Shown here: in pieces, positions 50,322-58,782 of the stretch
Numbering within the stretch: the first letter of the stretch is position 1
Layout: each line of letters opens with the position of its first letter
Assembly: GCA_015075185.1 (NCBI GenBank)
Contig: JABTUW010000003.1
Coordinates: 186,001-250,000, forward strand
Length of the DNA: 64,000 bases
Direction of reading: 5' to 3'
From: Anaerolineales bacterium
Lineage (GTDB): Bacteria; Chloroflexota; Anaerolineae; 4572-78; J111
Made by a program: the position numbers and the translations under genes
The notes under the pieces: generated by a model
What the model saw: only the letters and a program-made list of their open reading frames with translations
What the model was told of the DNA's origin: nothing
The model's database searches: none

Positions 50322-52448
50322 ATGGCTGAATTGGAAAGCCTCATGGGTAGATCGGCGCCGGTTCTTAAATTAGAGAATGTCGCCGTTGCCTACAAAGTGC
50401 GGGGCGGCGAAATCGAAGCTGTTCAGGATGTCTCCTTTCAAATCAGGCGCGGCGAGGCGTATGGCATTGTAGGCGAGTCGGGCTGCGGTAAAAGTACCGT
50501 GGCCTGGGCCGTGCTCAACTTTTTAGGGGCTAACGGCTACGTTAAACGGGGGAGTATCAAATTCCTGGGCCAGGAACTGGTTGGCAAGAGCGGCGAAGAG
50601 TTGCGCCGGCTGCGCGGCGACCAGATTGCGATGGTCTACCAGGACCCCATGCAGGCTCTCAATCCATCCATGCGCCTGGGCGACCAGATGAGAGAAGTGC
50701 TGACCGTCCACCGTGGCTTGAGTGAGGACGCCGCCGAGAAGCGCTGTATTGAGATGTTGGAACGGGTTTATATGCCCGACCCGGCCAACGTAATGCAGCG
50801 TTATCCCCACCAGATTTCGGGCGGGCAGCAGCAGCGGGTGGTGATTGCCATGGCCCTGCTCAATAATCCCGCCCTGTTGATCATGGACGAGCCGACAACT
50901 GCCCTTGACGTAACCGTGGAAGCGGCCGTGCTTGACCTGATTGCCGAACTGCGCCGGGATTTCGATACCGGGATCATGTTTATCAGCCACAATCTGGGCG
51001 TGATCGCCCGGGTCTGTACCAGAGTTGGGGTCATGTATGCCGGCGAAATGGTCGAGCGGGCGACGGTAGAGGAAATCTTTAAAGATCCTCAGCACCCCTA
51101 CACTCAAGGCCTGATTCGCTGCGTGCCCAAGTTGGGCAGCAACAAGCTGGGCAGCGTGCTCTACCCCATCCGGGGCCGGGTGCCGCCGCCCGACAAACGG
51201 CCAACCGGCTGCGTTTTTTCGCCACGCTGTGATTACTGCCGCGACCGCTGCCAGGTCGAACGGCCTACCCTGCGCCAACTGCCCAACGGCTCCTGGGTGC
51301 GCTGCCATTTTGCCGAAGAGATTGACCCGCGTCTGTGGCAGCCCTCGGAGGACATCATGCCGCCCAAGCCAGTGAGTCACGATGGAGCCAATGAACCGAT
51401 TTTGAAAATTGAGGGGTTGAAGAAGTATTACGAAGTTCCGGGCAGCTCGCTGAAAGATGTGTTAGGGCTGGGGGAGAAGCGCCTGGTAAAAGCCGTGGAA
51501 AACGCCAGTTTCAGCGTGCCCCAGGGCAGCACCTTAGGCATCGTCGGCGAGTCGGGCTGCGGTAAAAGCACCCTGGTCAAGACGATTGTCGGCCTGGAAG
51601 ACAGCACGGGCGGCCAGGCCAACTTCTTGGGCTTCGACATTACCGGTGACCTGACCACGCGTGACGAAAAACTCATCCAGGAACTGCAGATGGTCTTTCA
51701 AAACCCGGATTCGACCATGAACCCCTCCTACACCATTGGCCAGCAGATTGCCCGGCCCATGCAGCGTTTTGGCACCGTGCCGCGGGACAAAATTCGCAGC
51801 GAAGTTATCCGCCTATTGGAAGCGGTGCGCCTGGGCGCGAATTACATGGATCGCCTGCCCCGGCAGCTCAGCGGCGGGGAGAAACAGCGGGTTGGCATTG
51901 CCCGCGCCCTGGCCAGCCGCCCTGACCTGATCATGTGCGATGAGCCGGTCAGCGCCCTGGATGTGTCGGTCCAGGCGGCGGTGCTCAACCTGCTGCTGGA
52001 AATCCAGGACACCTACGGTACAACCATGCTGTTCATTGCCCACGATTTGAGCGTGGTCCGTTTCTTCTCCGACTACGTGGCGGTCATGTATTTGGGCCAG
52101 ATTATGGAAATTGGCCCGGCGGAAGCGATTTATGCCCCGCCGTATCATCCCTACACCGAAGCCTTGCTCTCTGCGGTACCCATTCCTGACCCGACGGCTC
52201 GACAAAAACGGATTCGCCTGGAAGGCTCCGTCCCCAGCGCCCTGAACCCGCCTTCGGGCTGCCGCTTCAATACGCGCTGCCCGCGCCGCCAGTTGCTGCC
52301 CGACCCCGATGTCTGTCTGACCGAGCCGCCCTGGCGCGATGCCGGTCAAGGCCACCGGATTTTCTGCCATCACACACTGGACACTTTGAGCAGTTTTGAC
52401 CCGGTTATTACAACCCAATCAACAAAGGAAGCTAAACATGTTGGTTAA
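50322..52448 (+). CDS. fused dual ATPase of the peptide ABC transporter
   Basis: A 708-residue protein combining the two ATPases normally encoded as OppD and OppF. The first half has Walker A GESGCGKSTVAW (about residues 53-64), signature SGGQQQRVVIA and Walker B LLIMDEPTTALD, ending with the oligopeptide C-terminal cysteine motif GCVFSPRCDYCRDRC. The second half has Walker A GESGCGKSTLVK, signature SGGEKQRVGIA, Walker B LIMCDEPVSALD and a second Cys-containing end (GCRFNTRCPRR). It starts 10 bases after the permease gene and overlaps the CBS gene by 11. Confidence 0.93.
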   Translation: MAELESLMGRSAPVLKLENVAVAYKVRGGEIEAVQDVSFQIRRGEAYGIVGESGCGKSTVAWAVLNFLGANGYVKRGSIKFLGQELVGKSGEELRRLRGDQIAMVYQDPMQALNPSMRLGDQMREVLTVHRGLSEDAAEKRCIEMLERVYMPDPANVMQRYPHQISGGQQQRVVIAMALLNNPALLIMDEPTTALDVTVEAAVLDLIAELRRDFDTGIMFISHNLGVIARVCTRVGVMYAGEMVERATVEEIFKDPQHPYTQGLIRCVPKLGSNKLGSVLYPIRGRVPPPDKRPTGCVFSPRCDYCRDRCQVERPTLRQLPNGSWVRCHFAEEIDPRLWQPSEDIMPPKPVSHDGANEPILKIEGLKKYYEVPGSSLKDVLGLGEKRLVKAVENASFSVPQGSTLGIVGESGCGKSTLVKTIVGLEDSTGGQANFLGFDITGDLTTRDEKLIQELQMVFQNPDSTMNPSYTIGQQIARPMQRFGTVPRDKIRSEVIRLLEAVRLGANYMDRLPRQLSGGEKQRVGIARALASRPDLIMCDEPVSALDVSVQAAVLNLLLEIQDTYGTTMLFIAHDLSVVRFFSDYVAVMYLGQIMEIGPAEAIYAPPYHPYTEALLSAVPIPDPTARQKRIRLEGSVPSALNPPSGCRFNTRCPRRQLLPDPDVCLTEPPWRDAGQGHRIFCHHTLDTLSSFDPVITTQSTKEAKHVG

Positions 52449-53097
52449 AGATTGTATGACTCGACATCCCATTATGGTTTCGCCGGAGGTTCCGGCGGCT
52501 GAGGCGGAGAAGATCATGGCCGAAAACCATGTCCGGCATTTGCCGGTGGTTGGCGACGGCAAACGCCTGCTGGGGCTGCTCACGCGCCAAAGGTTGGCCC
52601 TCAAGCCGGATGCCATGGCCAGTTTGAACGTGTGGGAGATCAGCCGTTTTCTGTCCAATCTTTCGGTCAGCGACCTCATGCTCAAAGCCGACGAGGTCCA
52701 GACCATTACCCCGGACCGAACCATCGAACGTGCTGCCCGGATCATGATGGATCACAAAATTGGCTGTCTGCCCGTCCTTGAGGACAAAGTGGTGGTGGTC
52801 GGTATTTTGAGTGAGGTGGATGTCTTACATGCCTTTCAAGAGATGTTGGGCCTGCCCGCCGCCGGGGTGCGGGTGACCATGCGTATGCCCAACCAGAAAG
52901 GCGAGTTTGCCAAGCTGACCGGGGTGATTTCTCAACACGATTGGGGCATTATGGGCATTGGCAGTTTCCCCTCGCCGCGTCGCTCCGGCTTTTACGATAT
53001 GGTGCTCAAAATTCCCCAGGTAACGGTGGATGAGGTGCGAGCCGTCTTAAGCCAGGTCCCCGAACAGGAGATCGTGGATATCCGTGAATTTGCCTGA
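52438..53097 (+). CDS. CBS-pair and ACT-like domain protein
   Basis: A 219-residue cytoplasmic protein starting at the ATG at 52438 after AAAGGAAG. Residues ~1-60 and ~75-135 are two CBS motifs (MTRHPIMVSPEVPAAEAEKI, LRLPVVGDGKRLLGLLTRQ-type; SDLMLKADEVQTITPDRTIE, IGCLPVLEDKVVVVGILSE). The last ~70 residues form an ACT-like domain (VTMRMPNQKGEFAKLTGVIS). CBS pairs bind adenosine nucleotides and ACT domains bind amino acids. Its overlap with the transporter ATPase gene suggests control of the importer by energy or amino-acid state, which is inference. Confidence 0.82.
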   Translation: MLVKDCMTRHPIMVSPEVPAAEAEKIMAENHVRHLPVVGDGKRLLGLLTRQRLALKPDAMASLNVWEISRFLSNLSVSDLMLKADEVQTITPDRTIERAARIMMDHKIGCLPVLEDKVVVVGILSEVDVLHAFQEMLGLPAAGVRVTMRMPNQKGEFAKLTGVISQHDWGIMGIGSFPSPRRSGFYDMVLKIPQVTVDEVRAVLSQVPEQEIVDIREFA

Positions 53098-53107
53098 GAG
53101 ACCGGGT

Positions 53108-53180
53108 GGTGGTTAGATTGTAAGTGATGGTTTCGGAGTCCAAAGCTGAGCTTTGGGACTCCATGACTTACTTTGCAACC
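53108..53180. repeat. long imperfect hairpin between genes
   Basis: GGAGTCCAAAGC / GCTTTGgGACTCC at 53135-53162, with outer GTAAGT ... ACTTAC and GTGGTT ... AACCAC. Confidence 0.6.
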
Positions 53181-53211
53181 ACAATCAGAGACCGGATCGG
53201 AAGGTTTAAGC

Positions 53212-54612
53212 ATGTCTGGAAAGCTTGTTTTTGAGGAAGTTAGCCGCTCGCGGCATCAATTGGTGCTGAACTACCGCGTTGACGACATCGTCTTTTCAAC
53301 CGCCTACTGGTATGATACGGTTAACTTCTATGAGCTTGAAACCCGTTTTGGCCCGGCGTTTATGCGGCAGATCTATTTTCACCTGCTGGCTTTTGAGGCC
53401 AATAAAGCAGCCAGCCTAAAGCCAGAGGTCCTGGACTTGGGGCCGTACCAGGATCTTTATTCCGACCGATTTTTTGAACTATGGCGGACGATCTTTCAAA
53501 ATGTGTGGGGTGTTTGGCGGCACGATAATGATATTACCGATTATTTTGGCCCGCAGTCAACCACTCCGCAGCCCGCGCAGCAACCTTTAGCCGGCCCGGT
53601 GACGCTCCCTGCGGAAGAAAAATTGCTCAATCTTTGCGGCGGGGGGAAGGACAGCTTGGTTTCGGCTAAACTATTAGAGCGGGCCGCCATTCCGTATGAT
53701 GTCATGGTTTACTCCCACAACATTTATGGCCCGGCGCAGCGACAGCATCATTTGATTGATGGCATGTTACAACATACAACCGCTTTGAATCGCCATCGCG
53801 CCTGGGTTTACGACACCGCCCTGGACTCCCCGGCGGCGCAGCTCTACCCCGAATACGGCATCAAGCATCTTTTAGCCGCCGAAACGGTCAGCTCCTACTG
53901 GACGGCGCTGCCCATCGCTTTGCAGCACAACTATACCCAGGTGGCGCTTGGCATCACCAAAAGCACCGACGAACACAACCTCATTTGGGACAAAACCGGC
54001 GAAGAAATCAATTACCTGTGGGGCATGAGCACCGCCGCCGAAAAGCTGCTGGCCGATTACATTCAGACAAACCTCGTTTCCAACCTGAACTATTTTCATT
54101 TGCTCCGCCCGGTTTACGATATTGTGGTCTTTAATCTTTTATCCAGGGATGCGGCGGCTGTGCCGAGTACGCACTCATGCGCCCAGCAGAAGCCGTGGTG
54201 CGGCAGGTGCCCCAAGTGTATTTACGTCTGGATGCACCTGGTGGCCTACCTTGATGAGGCCGTGGTTGAGCAAATGTTTGATAAGAACCTGTTCGACCTG
54301 CCGGAAAACAGAACCTTCGTCCGCAAGATGCTGGGCTTAGAGGGGTACAAGCCCTGCGACTGTATGGGCACCGTGAGCGAAACCCAGGTTGCTTATCTTC
54401 TCTGCCGGGCCAAGGGCAAAACAGGTCAGGCGGTTGCCGACATCGGGCCTGGCGACATCTCGCTGGATATAACCGCTTTTCTTCGGAAGTACGCCCGTGT
54501 AGATCCTCCTTATGGGGCGATTCCACTCGAGCTCTATGAAAAGATCAGACCGCAATTCCTGGCGGGCGCCGAACGAGCCTGGAATTACGTCAGGGAGCGC
54601 CTCCAGACTTAG
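53212..54612 (+). CDS. PP-loop ATP pyrophosphatase protein, possibly MurL-like
   Basis: A 466-residue protein starting at the ATG at 53212. A PP-loop GGGKDSLVSAKLLERA (about residues 143-158) marks an N-type ATP pyrophosphatase. An unusual N-terminal domain precedes it (about residues 1-125, RHQLVLNYRVDDIVFSTAYW ... RQIYFHLLAFEANKA). A C-terminal cysteine-containing segment follows: STHSCAQQKPWCGRCPKCIY (about 323-342). This layout recalls MurL, the peptidoglycan-precursor epimerase of Xanthomonas that uses a PP-loop, but the identity is tentative. No MurD2 or other mur gene is adjacent. A tRNA- or amino-acid-modifying ligase is an alternative. Confidence 0.5.
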   Translation: MSGKLVFEEVSRSRHQLVLNYRVDDIVFSTAYWYDTVNFYELETRFGPAFMRQIYFHLLAFEANKAASLKPEVLDLGPYQDLYSDRFFELWRTIFQNVWGVWRHDNDITDYFGPQSTTPQPAQQPLAGPVTLPAEEKLLNLCGGGKDSLVSAKLLERAAIPYDVMVYSHNIYGPAQRQHHLIDGMLQHTTALNRHRAWVYDTALDSPAAQLYPEYGIKHLLAAETVSSYWTALPIALQHNYTQVALGITKSTDEHNLIWDKTGEEINYLWGMSTAAEKLLADYIQTNLVSNLNYFHLLRPVYDIVVFNLLSRDAAAVPSTHSCAQQKPWCGRCPKCIYVWMHLVAYLDEAVVEQMFDKNLFDLPENRTFVRKMLGLEGYKPCDCMGTVSETQVAYLLCRAKGKTGQAVADIGPGDISLDITAFLRKYARVDPPYGAIPLELYEKIRPQFLAGAERAWNYVRERLQT

Positions 54613-54637
54613 AACGGATACATTAGGGGGACTGTAG

Positions 54638-55918
54638 ATGTTCCGGTTTGCTATTTTGGGGCTGATAGGGATTGTCGTCTTGCTTGGCTGCCAGCTTGCC
54701 CCCTCGCCCGCCGTGTCTCAGCCGTCACCGTCCCCATCCGGGCGGCTGGCTTATATCGGCGGTGATGGCAACGTCTATATCACCACCGCCGACCGCAGCC
54801 AGACCGTCGCCGTGACTAATGACGCCACCGCTGCCGCCGAATACCCCGGTCTTTCCTACCACCGCCTCTCCTGGTCGCCGGATGGCAGGCTGGCCTTTGC
54901 GGCCGTAACCCGTTCCGGCAGCGAAACCCGCAGCACCCTCTACGTGGCCGAGACCCCGGCAGCGCCGCCCCGGATTGTTGGCCAGAGCGATCAGCATTTT
55001 GTCATTTACATCTACTGGTCACCTGCCGCCTGTCCCGACCGGCCCTCAGAATGCCGGTGCCTGGCTTACCTCATCGAGGAAGATGACAGCATCAGCCTGC
55101 GCCTGGTCGAGCTGGCGGCAGGCCGGGTTGACAACCGGCGGGTGGGCCGGGGGCGTCCCTTTTATTTTGGCTGGTCGCCGGACGGCCGGCGCATGGTCTG
55201 GCATACCGGCGGCGCTCGCCGTCACAATGAGCAGGCTAAGCTGGTCCTGTACGATATTGAGCGGGATCACGCTGAAGAACTGCCCCACCCGCCCGGATTG
55301 TTTGTGGCCCCGGCCTGGTCGCCACAGGGAGACCGCTGGCTGGGGGTGTCCGCCGAAGCGAAAGTTGACGCTTTGCAAAGTTTTGGCCTGGATCAGCCGG
55401 AAACTCTGACTCGCGCGCCGAACGAGCAGGCGGTCTTTGCCTGGTCGCCGGACGGCCAGCAGGTGGCTTACGCGGTCCGGGCTAAGCCCGGCGACCCATT
55501 CTACGGCCCCGTCCACATTTTCGACTGGCAAAGCGGCGAGACCCGGCGCGTCACCGATGCCAGCTTTAAGATTCTCGGCTTTTTCTGGTCGCCGGATGGG
55601 CAGCGGCTGGCCTATTTAACCTGGCTGCCGGTGCATGATGCAACCTGGATGCAGTGGCGGGTTTACCATCTGGCCGAAAATCGAGATCGGGGTTATAAAG
55701 TGTTTGAACCCTCGTTCCAGATGGACTTTATCGTTAACAGTTTCAATCAATACGCCCAGAGCGACCGCTTTTGGTCGCCTGACAGCCGCTATCTGGTCTA
55801 TGCCGACCGCGATCCGGCGCTGGTCGAGCGTGTCTGGCTGGTTGATACCTGGTCGGAGGATGGCAATCAGGCTATGCTGGTGGATGAAGGCGCCATTGGC
55901 CTGTGGTCGTGGAATTAG
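54638..55918 (+). CDS. PD40/TolB-like propeller lipoprotein
   Basis: A 426-residue lipoprotein. The signal peptide MFRFAILGLIGIVVLLGCQL has lipobox LLGC (Cys at about residue 18). A Ser/Pro linker follows, then six or so propeller blades each with WSPDGR or a variant: LSWSPDGRLAFAAV, FGWSPDGRRMVWHT, PAWSPQGDRWLGVS, FAWSPDGQQVAYAV, FFWSPDGQRLAYLT, RFWSPDSRYLVYAD. PD40 propellers are protein-interaction or sugar-binding modules. It probably acts on the outer face of the membrane. The previous gene ends 25 bases upstream. Confidence 0.82.
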   Translation: MFRFAILGLIGIVVLLGCQLAPSPAVSQPSPSPSGRLAYIGGDGNVYITTADRSQTVAVTNDATAAAEYPGLSYHRLSWSPDGRLAFAAVTRSGSETRSTLYVAETPAAPPRIVGQSDQHFVIYIYWSPAACPDRPSECRCLAYLIEEDDSISLRLVELAAGRVDNRRVGRGRPFYFGWSPDGRRMVWHTGGARRHNEQAKLVLYDIERDHAEELPHPPGLFVAPAWSPQGDRWLGVSAEAKVDALQSFGLDQPETLTRAPNEQAVFAWSPDGQQVAYAVRAKPGDPFYGPVHIFDWQSGETRRVTDASFKILGFFWSPDGQRLAYLTWLPVHDATWMQWRVYHLAENRDRGYKVFEPSFQMDFIVNSFNQYAQSDRFWSPDSRYLVYADRDPALVERVWLVDTWSEDGNQAMLVDEGAIGLWSWN

Positions 55919-55971
55919 GCAGGGTAACAAGACAGCAGAGTTGCGGGTCGCGAATTTTCCTGCTACCCTGC
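55919..55971. repeat. palindromic repeat (GTAGCA type), copy 2
   Basis: GCAGGGTAACA (55919-55929) and TGCTACCCTGC (55961-55971), one mismatch. It shares the inner AGCAGAGTYGC with the copy at 42067. Confidence 0.65.
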
Positions 55972-55980
55972 TACTAGTGT

Positions 55981-56090
55981 GTCAATGTTAAATTGACGAG
56001 TTGTAGTAGCGACTTCAGTCGCTTAACCAGGCTAAAAACGACTAAAGTCGTCACTACCAACTCATCGTTTTTACATTGACAAAGTACTAC
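55981..56090. repeat. large palindromic repeat (TAGTAGCGACT type)
   Basis: Outer arms GTCAATGT / ACATTGAC and inner arms GAGTTGTAGTAGCGACT / AGTCGTCACTACCAACTC flank a small loop region. It fills most of the gap before the MetE-like gene. Confidence 0.7.
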
Positions 56091-56119
56091 CCTGTTATCT
56101 TCAATGAAGGTGAGGTGTT

Positions 56120-57229
56120 ATGATTACCGTTCACGCTGATGTTGTCGGCAGTTTGCTCCGCCCGCCAGAGTTGCTCAGGGCGCAGCAGGATGTCGCCGAT
56201 GGCCTGGTCAGCCAGGCAGCCTTCAAAAAGATCGAGGATTGGGCGGTGGATGGGGCGATTGCCTTGCAGGAAGAAGCCGGCCTGGAAGTGGTGACCGATG
56301 GCGAGATGCGCCGCCTCTCCTTTCAGAGCCAGATGCCGGCCGCCGTGGCCGGTTTTGGCGAGTACGATATTGACGCTTTCCTGTGGGGCGACTGGTACGG
56401 CGACGAAAGCATCGGTGATTGGAGCAAGGGCCGCCCGCAAAAGCTGGGCGTGGTGGACAAATTAAAACGCAAGCGCCATCTCTCGGCGGAGGAGTTTACG
56501 TACCTGCGGGCGCGGACCAGCCGCATCCCCAAAGTCACGCTGCCCAGCCCCAGCCTGTGGGCCAATTTCTGGTCGCCCAATATTTCCGGTCACGTCTACC
56601 CGACCCTGGACAGTTTTTTAGCGGATGTGGTGGATATTTTGCACGACGAGGTGATGGAACTGATCCGACTGGGCTGCACCTATATCCAGCTTGATGCGCC
56701 CCATTACCCGCTCCTGCTCGAACCCAAAACCAGGGCTTTTTACGAAGGGCAGGGCTGGACGTTGGAGCGCTGGCTGCAGCACGGCATCGAACTGGACAAC
56801 GCCGTGATTGATGGCTTTCCCGGCATCACCTTTGGCTTCCATCTCTGCCGGGGCAACCAGGGCAGCCGCTGGCTGACTCAAGGCAGCTACGAACTGATCG
56901 CCAGGCCGATTTTCAGGAGCATTCACGCCCACCGCCTGCTGCTGGAGTACGACGACGAGCGGTCCGGCGGCTTCGAGCCGCTAACCGAGGTGCCGGAGGA
57001 CAAAATGGTTGTGCTCGGCCTGGTCACGACCAAAACTTCACGGGTAGAAACTGTCCCGGGGCTGACGGCCCGGATCAAAGAAGCGGTGCAGTTTGTGCCC
57101 CTGGAGCGGCTGGCCCTCAGCCCCCAATGCGGCTTCTCGACCTCCATTGTGGGCAACCGCATCTCGGTCGCTGATGAGAAGCGCAAGCTGAAAACTATCG
57201 TTGAAACGGTCCAATCGGTTTGGGCCTGA
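56120..57229 (+). CDS. MetE-like methyltransferase (vitamin B12-independent type)
   Basis: A 369-residue protein of the cobalamin-independent methionine synthase C-terminal family. The zinc ligands are visible as His and Cys in TFGFHLCRGNQGSR (about residues 238-251), a Glu in LLLEYDDER and Cys in ALSPQCGFST (near the C-terminus). N-terminal ADVVGSLLRPPELLRA and VVTDGEMRRLSFQSQM also fit. Members of this short, single-domain group methylate homocysteine or act on other methyl donors; which applies here is unknown. An AAGGTGAGG ribosome site precedes it. Confidence 0.82.
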   Translation: MITVHADVVGSLLRPPELLRAQQDVADGLVSQAAFKKIEDWAVDGAIALQEEAGLEVVTDGEMRRLSFQSQMPAAVAGFGEYDIDAFLWGDWYGDESIGDWSKGRPQKLGVVDKLKRKRHLSAEEFTYLRARTSRIPKVTLPSPSLWANFWSPNISGHVYPTLDSFLADVVDILHDEVMELIRLGCTYIQLDAPHYPLLLEPKTRAFYEGQGWTLERWLQHGIELDNAVIDGFPGITFGFHLCRGNQGSRWLTQGSYELIARPIFRSIHAHRLLLEYDDERSGGFEPLTEVPEDKMVVLGLVTTKTSRVETVPGLTARIKEAVQFVPLERLALSPQCGFSTSIVGNRISVADEKRKLKTIVETVQSVWA

Positions 57230-57271
57230 GAGAAAGAATCAGATTCCAAAGTGCACTTTTAGGCCAAGACA

Positions 57272-57372
57272 TGTCATTTCGAGCGACGAAGGAGCGAGAA
57301 ATCTCTGCGGAGTCACTTTTTAGACTAGACTCGAGGGATTCCTCGTTCCGCTCCGCTTCACTCGGAATGACA
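57272..57372. repeat. palindromic repeat (TGTCATTTCGAG type)
   Basis: TGTCATTTCGAG (57272-57283) and CTCGGAATGACA (57361-57372), one mismatch; inner GAGCGAGAAATC and GATTCCTCG. Such elements occur widely in intergenic DNA. Confidence 0.75.
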
Positions 57373-57425
57373 GAGGCCGATCTTTATTCGATAGATCCTA
57401 TTAGCGATTTTAATTTGGAGATACT

Positions 57426-58220
57426 TTGTTAATCCGTTTTGCTACCTTTCTCGCGCCCAATATGCGGCCGGTCTACCAATTTATTGCCGATTACGTGGGC
57501 CAGAGTCTCGGCTGTTCCACCAAGCTGGCGGTCGGCGCTTCCTTCGACCAGTTTGCGGCGGGTGAGTCCGACATTGGATTCATCTGCGGCCTGCCCTATA
57601 TTCAGCTTGCCGATCAGAATCCGTCACCGGTCGAGCTGCTGGCTGCGCCGGTTCTGCAAGGCGAGCGCTACGCCGGCCAGCCGATTTACTTCTCCGACGT
57701 GATTGTGCGCCGGGACAGCCCCTATCAGACCTTCGCCGATTTACGCGGCTGCTGCTGGTCGTACAATGACCTGGATTCGCACTCCGGCTACAACATCACC
57801 CGCTACCGGCTGGTGCAAATGGGCGAAACCCGCGGCTTTTTTGGCCGGGTCATCGCCGCCGGCTCCCATCAAAATTCCATTCGACTGGTCTGTGCCGGGG
57901 AAGTGGACGCCTCGGCCATTGACTCGCAGGTGCTGGCGATTGAGCTGCGTGACCAGCCGGACCTGGCCGCCCAGATCCGGGTCATTGACACGCTTGGCCC
58001 TGCGCCGATTCAGCCGATCGTCGCTGCCCGGCACGTGCCGGAGAGCTTAAGGGCTGATGTCCAGGCCGTTTTGCTGGCGCTGGGCGACGACCCGGCAGTG
58101 CGGAGCTACCTAGCGCACGGCTTTGTGGAGCGTTTCGCTCGGGTCACGGATGCTGATTATGATGTAACACGGGAGATGGTCAGAGCGGCGGAGGCGGTGG
58201 GGTTTATGAGGATTGAGTAG
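57426..58220 (+). CDS. PhnD-like substrate-binding-fold protein
   Basis: A 264-residue protein with the periplasmic-binding-protein fold of PhnD/SsuA/TauA relatives: FATFLAPNMRPVYQFIADYV, LGASFDQFAAGESDIGFICG-type features, YFSDVIVRRDSPYQTFADLRG (about residues 84-104), SHSGYNITRYRLV and the Asp-Ser-Glu-like AIDSQVLAIEL. No signal peptide is present, and no phosphonate or ABC transporter genes are adjacent, so a cytoplasmic sensor or enzyme-like role is possible. The start is a TTG five bases after GGAG. Confidence 0.72.
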   Translation: MLIRFATFLAPNMRPVYQFIADYVGQSLGCSTKLAVGASFDQFAAGESDIGFICGLPYIQLADQNPSPVELLAAPVLQGERYAGQPIYFSDVIVRRDSPYQTFADLRGCCWSYNDLDSHSGYNITRYRLVQMGETRGFFGRVIAAGSHQNSIRLVCAGEVDASAIDSQVLAIELRDQPDLAAQIRVIDTLGPAPIQPIVAARHVPESLRADVQAVLLALGDDPAVRSYLAHGFVERFARVTDADYDVTREMVRAAEAVGFMRIE

Positions 58221-58291
58221 AGGAGAGGAAGGGATATTGGATCTCGTCCTTCGGCCCCAACTCACTCAACAGGCTCAATTCGATTTCACAA

Positions 58292-58621
58292 CTACCTTCG
58301 TTTTCTTGCGAGGAAAACTAGAAAAAGAAATAGTATAAAAATGAATATGAAGATTAAAAGTAAACCTCTATTAAACATAGCTCCTGGAGGACCGCCGCTA
58401 AGTAATACCGAAAGAATAGACCATAAAATAGCCAATACGCAAAAGAATTGTAAGGTGAACCACCCTATATCAACATAATGTGTTTTACTACCACATAGTA
58501 AAGCCAGCCATTCAGGTATTAGCAAGTTGAGTCGTCCTTCTAAAGGTGCATTCCTTTGAGCAAATCTAAGAAAAAACCATAGTAAACCAAAACTAATAGA
58601 TACAATTACAACAAAATTCAT
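58292..58621 (-). CDS. small three-span membrane protein
   Basis: A 109-residue protein starting at the ATG at 58621 after AGGAT. Three hydrophobic helices are apparent: FVVIVSISFGLLWFFLRF, WFTLQFFCVLAILWSILSVLL and LLLIFIFIFILFLFLVFLA, ending in ARKRR. AT-rich compared with its neighbours. No family is recognised. Confidence 0.5.
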   Translation of the reverse strand: MNFVVIVSISFGLLWFFLRFAQRNAPLEGRLNLLIPEWLALLCGSKTHYVDIGWFTLQFFCVLAILWSILSVLLSGGPPGAMFNRGLLLIFIFIFILFLFLVFLARKRR

Positions 58622-58782
58622 TTCAAATCCTGCCTGTATGGCAAACAATCTTACTACACTCTCTCAACTCTTTCTCTAAACCAAGTTCCAATCGAGAGTA
58701 GTTCCAGGTCCACTTGTCACACCTCAAGAAATAGAAGACAACTGAATTATTTTCAGCCCTGAATTTTAATTCGGGGCGAACT

